Of a DNA stretch of 6,328 nt, positions 1 to 6,328 are shown one piece after another (the stretch's first letter is position 1; each line of letters begins with the position of its first letter). This DNA is from Mycobacterium sp. Its GTDB lineage: Bacteria; Actinomycetota; Actinomycetes; Mycobacteriales; Mycobacteriaceae. The stretch covers positions 1 to 6,328 of the forward strand of contig JAGQTR010000096.1 of NCBI GenBank assembly GCA_020438915.1, in the 5' to 3' direction. The position numbers and the translations under genes are program-made. Below the pieces are notes generated by a model, which worked only from the letters and a program-made list of their open reading frames with translations, searched no databases and was not told where the DNA came from.

Positions 1-1017
1 GCGGTCGAACTGTCGGGTCCGCCGTGCAGCGACTCCTTGACGGCGGTCTCGGCGATGACGTCGGACCGGGCGGTGCTGCGCAGATCCTTCGCACAGGCCG
101 GATTCGGGCTGGTGCTGCTGGGTGCGGACCCGCTACGGCCGGCCGCCAGGGTCAACCCCGGGGCGCGCTATCACGCCATGGAGGAGTTCTTCCGCGTGAG
201 CCAGACCGGTGCCGCGGGCGCAGCGATGATGACCTCGACGGCATCCATCCAGGTCAACGTCGAGGCCGGTCCCCGCACCGGGTGGGCCGATCGGGTGCGG
301 TTGGCCCACGCGCTGGGACCCACGATGATCGCGATCGCCGCGAACTCCCCGATGCTGCGCGGTAGGTTCACCGGTTGGCGGACCACACGTCAGCGGGTGT
401 GGAGCCAATTGGATTCCGCGCGGTGCGGGCCGATCCTGGGCGAAAGCGGCGCCGACCCCGCCCACGACTGGGCCCGCTACGCGTTGCGCGCCCCGGTCAT
501 GCTGGTGCACAGCCCGGATCCGATACCGGTCACGCAGTGGGTTCCGTTCGCGGACTGGGCCGACGGACGGGTCCTGCTCGGCGACCGCCGGCCTACCCTC
601 GCCGACCTGGATTACCACCTCACCACGCTGTTCCCGCCGGTTCGGCCGCGCGGATTTTTGGAGGTGCGGTACCTGGACAGCGTGCCCGACGCGATCTGGC
701 CCGCCCTGGTGTTCACCCTGACCACCCTGCTCGACGACCCCGCGGCCTCCGAAGTCGCCGCCGAGGCGACCGAAACGGTGGCCACCGCGTGGGATCGCGC
801 CGCCCAGGTCGGCCTCCGCGACCGACGACTGCACGACGCCGCACTGTGCTGCCTGCAGGCGGCGGCCGAACGGGCGCCGGCCGAGCTGGAGGAATCCATG
901 GACCTGCTGGTGCGTTCGGTCGAGCAGGGGCGCAGCCCGGCCGACGACTTCGCCGACCGAGCGGTCCGCTACGGAATCGCCGGAGCGGTCATCGACATGG
1001 CACGAGGACAGTTGTGA
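1..1017 (+). CDS. egtA: EgtA, glutamate-cysteine ligase, 5'-truncated by window edge
   Basis: This is the C-terminal part (338 residues) of the ATP-dependent ligase that makes gamma-glutamylcysteine from L-Glu and L-Cys, the sulfur donor for ergothioneine. The frame is open from base 1, so the start lies upstream; mycobacterial EgtA is about 430 residues, leaving roughly 90 missing. Visible GCS2-type landmarks, in window residue numbers, are YHAMEEFF at 57-64 and [11 protein letters not shown] at 76-86, a family core motif, followed further on by [14 protein letters not shown], typical of this family near the substrate pocket. The position directly before egtB separates it from glutathione-type GshA, since mycobacteria make mycothiol rather than glutathione. 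Its TGA overlaps the egtB start by 4 nt. No frameshift is seen. The family assignment is very secure; the symbol rests on the cluster context. Confidence 0.95.
   Translation, partial: AVELSGPPCSDSLTAVSAMTSDRAVLRRSFAQAGFGLVLLGADPLRPAARVNPGARYHAMEEFFRVSQTGAAGAAMMTSTASIQVNVEAGPRTGWADRVRLAHALGPTMIAIAANSPMLRGRFTGWRTTRQRVWSQLDSARCGPILGESGADPAHDWARYALRAPVMLVHSPDPIPVTQWVPFADWADGRVLLGDRRPTLADLDYHLTTLFPPVRPRGFLEVRYLDSVPDAIWPALVFTLTTLLDDPAASEVAAEATETVATAWDRAAQVGLRDRRLHDAALCCLQAAAERAPAELEESMDLLVRSVEQGRSPADDFADRAVRYGIAGAVIDMARGQL
1004..1017 (+). promoter_or_regulatory. Shine-Dalgarno and GTGA stop/start overlap of egtA-egtB
   Basis: GAGGA at 1004-1008 lies 5 nt before the GTG at 1014-1016, which overlaps the egtA TGA (1015-1017). 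This decides the egtB start: the frame stays open back to 375, but that extension is a shadow of egtA with no EgtB-like sequence, and starting at 1014 gives the usual family length. The overlap suggests translational coupling. Confidence 0.75.
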
Positions 1018-2303
1018 CAACACCGGAGATGCTCGCCGCCGGGCTGACCGCGGCACGCAACCGTACCTTGCGACTCGTCGATTTCGATGACGGTGAGGTG
1101 CGCCGACAGTACGACCCGCTGATGAGCCCCCTGGTCTGGGATCTGGCCCACATCGCCCAGCAGGAGGAGCTGTGGCTGCTGCGCGGTGGCGACCCGAACC
1201 GTCCGGGTCTGTTGGCCCCCGAGGTGGACAGGCTCTACGACGCGTTCGAGTACTCCCGGGCCAGTAGGGTCGACCTGCCGCTGCTGTCACCCGTCGAGGC
1301 CCGCGCGTACTGCGCCACGGTGCGCGGCAAAGCCCTCGATGCCCTGGAGGCGCTGCCTGACGGGCATCCCGACGAGTTCACCTTCGCGATGGTCGTCAGC
1401 CACGAGAACCAGCACGACGAGACGATGCTGCAGGCGCTGAGTCTGCGGCCGGGGGCTCCGCTGCTCGACCGAGGCGCCGCGCTACCCGCGGGCCGGCCCG
1501 ACGTTATCGGGACGTCGGTTCTGGTGCCCGCAGGGGAGTTCGTTCTCGGGGTGGATGCCGCCACGGAACCGTACTCGCTGGACAACGAAAGGCCCGCGCA
1601 CGTCGTGGACATCCCGGCGTTCCGGATCGGGCGGGTGCCGGTGACCAACGGCGAGTGGCAGCAGTTCATCGACGATGGCGGTTATCACCGGCGGCGCTGG
1701 TGGTCGGACGCCGGCTGGGCGCACCGCCGGCAGGCCGGCCTGACGGCTCCGCTGGCGTGGCACGGCGACGGCACTCGCACGCGTTTCGGCCATCTGGAGG
1801 ACATTCCCGCCCAGGAGCCCGTCCAGCACGTCACCTACTTCGAGGCGCAGGCCTATGCGGCATGGGCGGGTGCCCGCCTGCCCACCGAGGCGGAGTGGGA
1901 GAAGGCCTGCGCGTGGGATCCGCGGACCGGTTCGCGGCGCCGGTACCCCTGGGGCGCTGGGCAACCCACCGCCGAACTGGCCAATCTCGGCGGGCAGGCG
2001 CTCCGTCCGGCGCCGGCCGGTGCCTATCCGGGGGGCGCATCGGCGTACGGGGCTGAACAAATGCTCGGCGATGTGTGGGAGTGGACCACCTCGACGCTGC
2101 GGCCCTGGCCGGGATTCACCCCGATGATCTACGAGCGGTACTCCACCCCCTTCTTCGACGGTGCCGGCGATTACCGGGTGCTGCGCGGCGGTTCCTGGGC
2201 GGTCGCGCCGGGCATTCTGCGGCCCAGCTTCCGCAACTGGGACCATCCGATCCGCCGGCAGATCTTCTCCGGGGTGCGGCTGGCCTGGGACGCCGATGTG
2301 TAG
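1014..2303 (+). CDS. egtB: EgtB, iron(II)-dependent hercynine/gamma-Glu-Cys sulfoxide synthase
   Basis: EgtB is a non-haem iron oxygenase that couples hercynine, gamma-glutamylcysteine and O2 to gamma-glutamyl-hercynylcysteine sulfoxide. The 429 residues match the family (about 430). An N-terminal DinB-like helical domain (about 1-145) carries the three-histidine iron site: H46 in [10 protein letters not shown], and H130 and H134 in SHENQHDET. These correspond to H51, H134 and H138 of the M. thermoresistibile enzyme. R82 and R85 in EYSRASR correspond to its gamma-Glu-Cys-binding R87 and R90. The C-terminal formylglycine-generating-enzyme/sulfatase-modifying fold (about 166-429) includes [25 protein letters not shown] and FRNWDHP; D410 probably equals the substrate-binding D416. 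Y373 or Y376 in the IYERYS segment is the candidate for the catalytic Tyr377. The GTG start is chosen from the egtA overlap and its Shine-Dalgarno. All expected residues are present, so it should be active. Confidence 0.97.
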   Translation: MTTPEMLAAGLTAARNRTLRLVDFDDGEVRRQYDPLMSPLVWDLAHIAQQEELWLLRGGDPNRPGLLAPEVDRLYDAFEYSRASRVDLPLLSPVEARAYCATVRGKALDALEALPDGHPDEFTFAMVVSHENQHDETMLQALSLRPGAPLLDRGAALPAGRPDVIGTSVLVPAGEFVLGVDAATEPYSLDNERPAHVVDIPAFRIGRVPVTNGEWQQFIDDGGYHRRRWWSDAGWAHRRQAGLTAPLAWHGDGTRTRFGHLEDIPAQEPVQHVTYFEAQAYAAWAGARLPTEAEWEKACAWDPRTGSRRRYPWGAGQPTAELANLGGQALRPAPAGAYPGGASAYGAEQMLGDVWEWTTSTLRPWPGFTPMIYERYSTPFFDGAGDYRVLRGGSWAVAPGILRPSFRNWDHPIRRQIFSGVRLAWDADV

Positions 2304-3063
2304 GCACCTGGGCTGGCTGGGTGCACCGGTGTCGGTGGCCTCGCTTGTTCTGGACCCACCCTCGGGTCTGCTGGTGCAGTCCTACGCCCCACGCAAGCAG
2401 AAGCACGGACTGATGAACGCCGACGGTTGGGGCGTGGGCTTTTTCGACCATCCTGGGCAGGAGCACGGCGACTCGGGGGCTCGCCCTGACGGTGCCGACC
2501 GTGCCGGTGACGACCGTGTTGCCGAGGGGCAGCCGCGACGCTGGCGCAGCGCCGCGCCCCTGTGGGGTGATGTGTCGTTCGCCTCGGTGGCGCCTGCACT
2601 GGTCAGTGGGTGTGTGGTGGCGGCGGTGCGTTCGGCCAGCGTGGGGATGCCGATCGAGCCGTCGGCGTCGGCACCGTTCACCGATGGGAGTTGGCTGCTG
2701 TCGCACAACGGAATCGTCGACCGCGCGGTGCTACCCGCGTCCGCGCGTGCGGAATCGACCAACGACAGCGCGCTGCTGGCGGCGCTGATCTTCGAGCGTG
2801 GCATGCACGCCCTGGCTGACACCCTCGGCGAGGTCGCCGCCGCTGACCCGCAAGCCCGGCTGAACATTCTGGCCGCCAACGGTTCCCGCCTCATCGCCAC
2901 CACGTGGGGCGACACGTTGTCGGTGCGGCGTCGAGACGACGGTGTCGTGCTCGCCAGCGAACCCTACGATGACGATCCCGCCTGGCAGGAGATTCCGGAT
3001 CGCCACCTGGTGCAGGTCGTCGACACCCGCGTGCAGCTGACGCCGCTGAAAGGACCGCGATGA
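2296..3063 (+). CDS. egtC: EgtC, gamma-glutamyl-hercynylcysteine sulfoxide amidohydrolase
   Basis: EgtC is a class II glutamine-amidotransferase-like (Ntn) hydrolase that removes the gamma-glutamyl group from the EgtB product, leaving hercynylcysteine sulfoxide. The ATG at 2296 encodes Met-Cys-Arg-His, which places Cys2 as the N-terminal nucleophile after Met removal; starting further upstream would bury it. GGGA (2287-2290) sits 5 nt before the ATG, and the gene overlaps egtB by 8 nt. Conserved blocks include [16 protein letters not shown] (about 35-50), [45 protein letters not shown] and [11 protein letters not shown]. The length of 255 residues exceeds the 227 I recall for M. smegmatis EgtC; the excess is an Asp/Gly/Arg-rich segment at about residues 52-80, between FFD and RRWRS. 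It keeps the frame and probably forms a surface loop. Function is secure; the effect of the insertion is unknown. Confidence 0.96.
   Translation: MCRHLGWLGAPVSVASLVLDPPSGLLVQSYAPRKQKHGLMNADGWGVGFFDHPGQEHGDSGARPDGADRAGDDRVAEGQPRRWRSAAPLWGDVSFASVAPALVSGCVVAAVRSASVGMPIEPSASAPFTDGSWLLSHNGIVDRAVLPASARAESTNDSALLAALIFERGMHALADTLGEVAAADPQARLNILAANGSRLIATTWGDTLSVRRRDDGVVLASEPYDDDPAWQEIPDRHLVQVVDTRVQLTPLKGPR
2449..2535 (+). other. In-frame low-complexity insertion in EgtC
   Basis: These 29 codons encode a hydrophilic, Asp/Gly/Arg/Ala-rich stretch (residues 52-80) between two conserved EgtC blocks. It contains imperfectly repeated 9-bp units: GACGGTGCC at 2488, GACCGTGCC at 2497 and GACCGTGTT at 2512. 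The repeat character suggests growth by replication slippage. In M. smegmatis EgtC, as I remember it, only a few residues join the same blocks. The boundaries are approximate because no alignment was run. Confidence 0.65.
3049..3063 (+). promoter_or_regulatory. Shine-Dalgarno and ATGA overlap of egtC-egtD
   Basis: AAAGGA at 3049-3054, inside the end of egtC, lies 5 nt before the egtD ATG (3060-3062). The ATG overlaps the egtC TGA (3061-3063) as ATGA. This fixes the egtD start and implies translational coupling. Confidence 0.75.
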
Positions 3064-4034
3064 CACCCTCTCACTGGTCGATCGCCAACTATCTGGCCGC
3101 GGACGCCGCCGAAGAGGCGCTGCGCCGCGATGTCGCGCACGGTCTGACACAGACACCGAAGTCGTTGCCACCCAAATGGTTTTACGACTCCGCGGGAAGC
3201 GAGCTGTTCGACCAGATCACTCGGCTTCCGGAGTACTATCCAACTCGCGCCGAGGCGCAGATCCTCGGTATGCACGCTGACGAGATCGCCGCCGCTGCCG
3301 GTGCCGACACGCTGGTGGAGTTGGGCAGCGGCACCTCGGAGAAGACGCGGATGCTTCTCGACGCGCTGCGCAACCGGGGATCGCTGAGCCGGTTTGTCCC
3401 CTTCGACGTGGACGCCACGGTGTTGACCGCTTCGGCGGCTGCGATCGAAAGGGAATATCCTGGAGTCGAGATAGCCGCTGTCTGTGGCGATTTCGAGGAG
3501 CACCTGGGCAAGATCCCGAACGTCGGCCGTCGGCTGATTGCGTTTCTGGGATCCACGATCGGCAACCTGACCCCCGGCCCGCGCGCCAATTTCCTGGCCA
3601 CGGTGGCCGACCTGCTCCAGCCCGGCGACTCGCTGCTGCTGGGCACCGATCTGGTCAAGGACACCGGCCGACTGATCCGCGCGTACGACGACGATGCCGG
3701 GGTGACGGCGCGGTTCAACCGCAACGTGCTCACGGTGGTGAATCGTGAACTGGGCGCTGACTTCGACGTCGACGCTTTCCAGCACGTCGCGCGCTGGAAC
3801 ACCGCCGAGGAGCGTATCGAGATGTGGTTGAGATCGGGGCGACCGCAGCGGGTTCGCATCGCCGCGCTCGCTCTGGACATCGACTTCGCCGCCGGGGAGG
3901 AGATGCTCACCGAGGTGTCCTGCAAGTTCCGCCGCTCCGGCGTGGACGCCGAGTTGGCCGCCGCCGGCCTCCGCCGCACCCATTGGTGGACCGATGAGTC
4001 CGCTGACTTCGGCCTGTCGCTCTCGGTGCTCTGA
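3060..4034 (+). CDS. egtD: EgtD, SAM-dependent histidine N-alpha-methyltransferase
   Basis: EgtD transfers three methyl groups from SAM to the alpha-amino group of L-histidine, giving hercynine, the first committed step to ergothioneine. The 324 residues compare with 321 in M. smegmatis as recalled; the extra three lie at the N-terminus ([15 protein letters not shown]), so numbering is shifted by +3. The SAM-binding motif I is [11 protein letters not shown] (86-96), with an acidic motif at FDVD (115-118) and CGDFEEH at 142-148. The known histidine-pocket residues of the M. smegmatis enzyme are all found: Y42 (Y39), Y59 (Y56), N169 in GSTIGNL (N166), Y209 (Y206), E285 (E282) and S287 (S284). 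These residues separate it from general methyltransferases of the same family. The ATG overlaps the egtC stop by 4 nt and has a good Shine-Dalgarno. Confidence 0.98.
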   Translation: MTPSHWSIANYLAADAAEEALRRDVAHGLTQTPKSLPPKWFYDSAGSELFDQITRLPEYYPTRAEAQILGMHADEIAAAAGADTLVELGSGTSEKTRMLLDALRNRGSLSRFVPFDVDATVLTASAAAIEREYPGVEIAAVCGDFEEHLGKIPNVGRRLIAFLGSTIGNLTPGPRANFLATVADLLQPGDSLLLGTDLVKDTGRLIRAYDDDAGVTARFNRNVLTVVNRELGADFDVDAFQHVARWNTAEERIEMWLRSGRPQRVRIAALALDIDFAAGEEMLTEVSCKFRRSGVDAELAAAGLRRTHWWTDESADFGLSLSVL

Positions 4035-4035
4035 G

Positions 4036-5127
4036 GTGGCCGCTGAGACGACACTCGCCGGCAGCTGGCGGGCGGCGCGCCCGCCGGTCGCTGGCGTACA
4101 CGTCGACAGCGCAGCTTGTTCGCGGCAGAGCTTCGCCGTCATCGATGCCGCCGCCCGGCACGCCCGCCACGAGGCCGAGGTGGGCGGCTACGTCGCTGCC
4201 GAAGCCGCGGCCCCGGCGCTCGATGCGGGCCGGTCGGCGGTGCGGTCGCTGACCGGGATGGCCGATGCCGATGTCCTCTTCACGACCGGATCGAACCACG
4301 CGCTCGAGGTCCTGCTCGACGATTGGGCCGGAGAACGCAGGCTGGCCTGTCTGCCCGGTGAGTTCGGTCCGAACCTTGCGATCATGGAGCGCAACGGCTT
4401 TCAGATCTGTGAGCTTCCGGTCGACGGGTCGGGCCGGCTGGATCTCGACGCGGCCGGGGTGTTCCTGTCATCGACTCCGCCGCCGCTGGTGCACTTCATC
4501 ATGTTGGGCAGCCACAGCGGTATCGTGCAGCCCGCCCATGCCATGGCGGCGCTGTGCCGGGCACACGGTGTACCGCTGATCGTCGATGCCGCGCAGGGAT
4601 TCAGCCACTTGGACTGCACAGCCATCGGTGCCGACGCGCTGTATTCGTCGTCGCGGAAGTGGACAGCCGGTCCGCGGGGCGTGGGTGTGCTGGCGACCCG
4701 GCCCGGGGTGCTCTCCGAATCCGCCGCGCGCCGACTCGGCCATGCCGAAACCAATATCGGTTCGCACGTTGCTTTTTCGGTCGCACTCTCCGAGCAACTG
4801 GCCGCGGGCCCGCAGAACCTACAGGCTCGGTTGCGTGATGTCGGTGCCGCCACTCGAAGTGCCCTCGCGGGGGTCGCGGGGTGGCGCGTCGTCGAACCCG
4901 TCGAGGAGCCCAGCGCGATCACCACCCTGCGACCTCCCGACGGTGTGGACCCGATGGTGGTGCGCGCCCGCTTGATTGCCGAGCACTCGATCGTGACGAC
5001 ATACCTCGGGGTGGAGCGGGCACCGCGGGAGATGACCCGGCCAGCGCTGCGGGTGTCGCCGCACGTAGACGTCAGCGACGCCGATCTTGAGATCCTCACC
5101 GAGTCGCTGGCTGCGGTAACGCGCTGA
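4036..5127 (+). CDS. egtE: EgtE, PLP-dependent hercynylcysteine sulfoxide C-S lyase
   Basis: EgtE is a fold-type I PLP enzyme of the class V aminotransferase/cysteine desulfurase group. It cleaves the C-S bond of hercynylcysteine sulfoxide to yield ergothioneine. With the GTG at 4036 the protein has 363 residues. Landmarks are TTGSNHALE (cofactor phosphate loop region), VDAAQG with D184 (pyridine nitrogen) and Q187, and SSSRKW with K208, the expected Schiff-base lysine. The motif DSAACSRQS near the N-terminus is typical of EgtE. The GTG lies 1 nt after the egtD stop and puts the conserved [10 protein letters not shown] block at the expected distance from the N-terminus. No strong Shine-Dalgarno is seen, so coupling to egtD is likely. 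An alternative ATG at 3994 would overlap egtD by 41 nt and add 14 unconserved residues. After GVGVLATRP the protein looks about 14 residues shorter than remembered mycobacterial homologues. Confidence 0.94.
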   Translation: MAAETTLAGSWRAARPPVAGVHVDSAACSRQSFAVIDAAARHARHEAEVGGYVAAEAAAPALDAGRSAVRSLTGMADADVLFTTGSNHALEVLLDDWAGERRLACLPGEFGPNLAIMERNGFQICELPVDGSGRLDLDAAGVFLSSTPPPLVHFIMLGSHSGIVQPAHAMAALCRAHGVPLIVDAAQGFSHLDCTAIGADALYSSSRKWTAGPRGVGVLATRPGVLSESAARRLGHAETNIGSHVAFSVALSEQLAAGPQNLQARLRDVGAATRSALAGVAGWRVVEPVEEPSAITTLRPPDGVDPMVVRARLIAEHSIVTTYLGVERAPREMTRPALRVSPHVDVSDADLEILTESLAAVTR

Positions 5128-5130
5128 CCA

Positions 5131-5235
5131 CCCCTCGCCATCGTCCGCGAGCGCGCGTGTTTGTCCGCCGACGCGCCGCAAATGGTGTGCATCAGCGCGC
5201 GCTCGCGGCCACCGAGCGTGCTCTTTCTGGAGGGG
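5131..5235. repeat. Intergenic inverted repeat between convergent genes, candidate bidirectional terminator
   Basis: CCGCGAGCGCGCG at 5145-5157 is perfectly complementary in reverse to CGCGCGCTCGCGG at 5196-5208, a 13-bp GC-only-but-one stem around a 38-nt centre. An outer pair, CCCCTC (5131-5136) and GAGGGG (5230-5235), nests around it, so nearly the whole gap can fold. A short GAGC-GT-GCTC hairpin (5213-5222) follows on the right. It lies between the 3' ends of egtE and the - strand methyltransferase, so transcription ending for both genes is the simplest role. No clear T-run follows the main stem on either strand, as is common for mycobacterial terminators. It also looks like a repetitive extragenic palindrome, but copy number cannot be judged from this window. 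Confidence 0.7.
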
Positions 5236-5244
5236 CCGCAGAAG

Positions 5245-5934
5245 CTAGCCGGGCTTGTGCGCGCTGAGCAGGAATGCCGGGAGCTTCATCCGACCCTTTT
5301 CATCGACCTCGTGCGCAGGCATCGGGAACGGTGCGTCAGGCATCGGCATCGGGTTGGCGTGGATGAACGCCGGGCGGACCTCGTCGATCTGCCAGTACTT
5401 GCCGACCGCGGCCCGCAACTCGTCTTCGGTCACTTCATTGGGCTTGGTCTCGAGCTCGGCGGGGAAGGCGCCTTTGGCGAATACCAGGATGTAGTAGGCC
5501 GCGCCGGGTGCGGCGGCCCGGTACACCGACTGTTGATAGCCGTCGCGGCCGTCGACGGGCAGCGAATGGAACAGCGTCGAGTCGATGATCGTGTTGAATC
5601 GTCCGTCGAAGCCGGTGAACGTCGTGATGTCGTCCTGCACGAAGCTGGCGTTGGAGAGACCGCGTTCCTGGGCAGCCTTGGCGGCCGCCGCCACCGCGGT
5701 CGGTGTCAGTTCGATGCCCACCACGGTGTAACCGTCGGCCGCCAGGGCCAGCGACAGCTCGGCGTGCCCGCAGCCGGCGTCCAGCACGTCGCTTCGTACT
5801 TTGCCCGCCCTGACAAGTGCGGCTAACTCCGGCTGGGGTTCACCGATATTCCACGGCGGCGGCCCGTCGAATTCCCCTTCGCCCCGGTAGGCGTCGTCCC
5901 AGTTCATGATGTCGGACTTCATCGAGTCGGCCAC
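5245..5934 (-). CDS. Class I SAM-dependent methyltransferase, function unknown
   Basis: The 229-residue protein has a class I methyltransferase core. Motif I is VLDAGCGHAEL (50-60), followed by an acidic ribose-binding position in VVGIEL (E75), QDDIT near 100-104, and FNTIIDSTLFHSLP (113-126) as the motif IV-like strand. The N-terminal MNWDDAYRGEGEF...PPPWNIGEPQPEL segment resembles thiopurine-methyltransferase/TehB-like small-molecule enzymes, which suggests a small substrate. No transmembrane segment or signal peptide is evident. From memory it is the counterpart of M. tuberculosis Rv3699, which also faces egtE. The substrate is unknown. The start is uncertain: GTG at 5934 gives the listed length, while ATG codons at 5922 and 5907 (just before NWDDAY) are equally possible; none has a strong Shine-Dalgarno. 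It follows the upstream - strand gene by 52 bp and may be cotranscribed with it. Confidence 0.88.
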   Translation of the reverse strand: MADSMKSDIMNWDDAYRGEGEFDGPPPWNIGEPQPELAALVRAGKVRSDVLDAGCGHAELSLALAADGYTVVGIELTPTAVAAAAKAAQERGLSNASFVQDDITTFTGFDGRFNTIIDSTLFHSLPVDGRDGYQQSVYRAAAPGAAYYILVFAKGAFPAELETKPNEVTEDELRAAVGKYWQIDEVRPAFIHANPMPMPDAPFPMPAHEVDEKGRMKLPAFLLSAHKPG

Positions 5935-5986
5935 GGCACCAAAATACGCGCCGATCGGGCCGTAGGTTTGGCCGCCTCATCGTGAC

Positions 5987-6328
5987 TCAGGTGGGCAGGT
6001 CCCAGGTGTGCACCGGGTCATTGGAGTGCATCCGCTCGCAGTACAACTTCAGCATCTCGGCGAGCGCGTCGGGTCGGCTGAATCCGCGGTCCTGCAGCGC
6101 GCCGACCGCGGCGGACTGCCACGCTGCACCGTTGCGGCCCGTTTTGGCGCGGCCTTCGATGACGCCGAGATAGCGGTCGCGCACCTCGGCGGCGACCTCC
6201 CACCGGCGCAGGCCCTCTTCGGCCATCGGTAGCAGTTGCCGCAGAACCAACTCGTCGGGCGTCACCTCACCCAGCGCCGGCCAGTACAGCCGCGCATCCA
6301 TGCCGTGCCGTGCGGCGGCCACGAAATT
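5987..6328 (-). CDS. Glutamate-cysteine-ligase-like protein, C-terminal fragment cut by window edge
   Basis: The last 113 residues of a protein are visible, ending CERMHSNDPVHTWDLPT; the frame stays open to the window end, so the gene continues beyond it. The FVAAARHGMDARLYWP stretch and the following helical tail (LLPMAEEGLRRWEV, VRDRYLGVIEGRAKTGRNGAAWQ) resemble the end of mycobacterial proteins annotated as carboxylate-amine/glutamate-cysteine ligases. From memory this would be the Rv3698 counterpart, about 500 residues long. The ATP-grasp-like catalytic residues lie outside the window, so activity cannot be judged. If correct, a second GCS-like enzyme sits beside the egtA operon on the opposite strand. 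No terminator is seen before the methyltransferase, 52 bp downstream. The gene is real with good confidence; the family call is moderate. Confidence 0.7.
   Translation of the reverse strand, partial: NFVAAARHGMDARLYWPALGEVTPDELVLRQLLPMAEEGLRRWEVAAEVRDRYLGVIEGRAKTGRNGAAWQSAAVGALQDRGFSRPDALAEMLKLYCERMHSNDPVHTWDLPT

Noticed and set aside
375..1013. N-terminal extension of EgtB in the same frame
   Set aside because: The extension overlaps egtA, is Arg/Pro/Gly-rich and would give 642 residues, far above the family length. The GTG at 1014 has a proper ribosome site.
133..1290. Long - strand open frame (385 codons) opposite egtA and the start of egtB
   Set aside because: Its translation is Arg/Gly/Pro-rich with no recognisable family, and it lies opposite well-conserved EgtA. 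High GC content makes long antisense frames common.
2161..2295. N-terminal extension of EgtC
   Set aside because: It would bury the nucleophile Cys2, which must become N-terminal; the extension reads as an out-of-frame copy of egtB.
2964..4142. Long - strand open frame (392 codons) opposite egtD
   Set aside because: EgtD on the + strand has all known catalytic residues; the antisense translation is low in information and spans gene borders without logic.
5161..5826. + strand open frame opposite the methyltransferase
   Set aside because: The - strand frame has clear SAM-binding motifs, while the + strand translation resembles nothing and begins inside the intergenic palindrome.
1..6328. Mobile elements, tRNA/rRNA genes or CRISPR arrays
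   Set aside because: No transposase-like protein, tRNA cloverleaf or regularly spaced direct repeats were seen; coding density and composition are uniform.

Overview
The window is GC-rich actinobacterial DNA that carries the ergothioneine biosynthesis cluster egtABCDE on the + strand. EgtA is cut off at its 5' end by the window edge; the other four genes are complete. The gene order, the protein sequences and the flanking genes all point to a mycobacterium (Mycobacterium/Mycolicibacterium-like). The proteins look clearly different from the M. smegmatis ones as I remember them. From memory, the layout matches the M. tuberculosis Rv3704c-Rv3698 region: egtA-E facing a small methyltransferase gene and a glutamate-cysteine-ligase-like gene.

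Layout: egtA (1-1017, 3' part), egtB (1014-2303), egtC (2296-3063), egtD (3060-4034) and egtE (4036-5127) form one tightly packed unit. The junctions are 4-nt, 8-nt and 4-nt overlaps, then a 1-nt gap, so translation is probably coupled. The operon promoter must lie upstream of the window. A 117-bp convergent intergenic region (5128-5244) holds a large GC-rich inverted repeat with perfect 13-bp arms. On the - strand lie a SAM-dependent methyltransferase (5245-5934) and the C-terminal part of a glutamate-cysteine-ligase-like protein (5987-6328, continuing past the window end).

Pathway: EgtD trimethylates histidine to hercynine. EgtA makes gamma-glutamylcysteine. EgtB, an iron enzyme, joins the two with O2 to give gamma-glutamyl-hercynylcysteine sulfoxide. 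EgtC removes the glutamate, and EgtE, a PLP enzyme, cleaves the C-S bond to give ergothioneine, a thiol redox buffer. The recognised catalytic or ligand residues of EgtB, C, D and E are in place, so the pathway looks functional.

No wholly new system is visible. The points worth a second look are a roughly 28-residue low-complexity insertion in EgtC, a shortened internal segment in EgtE, the intergenic palindrome, and the conserved but uncharacterised - strand pair next to the operon.
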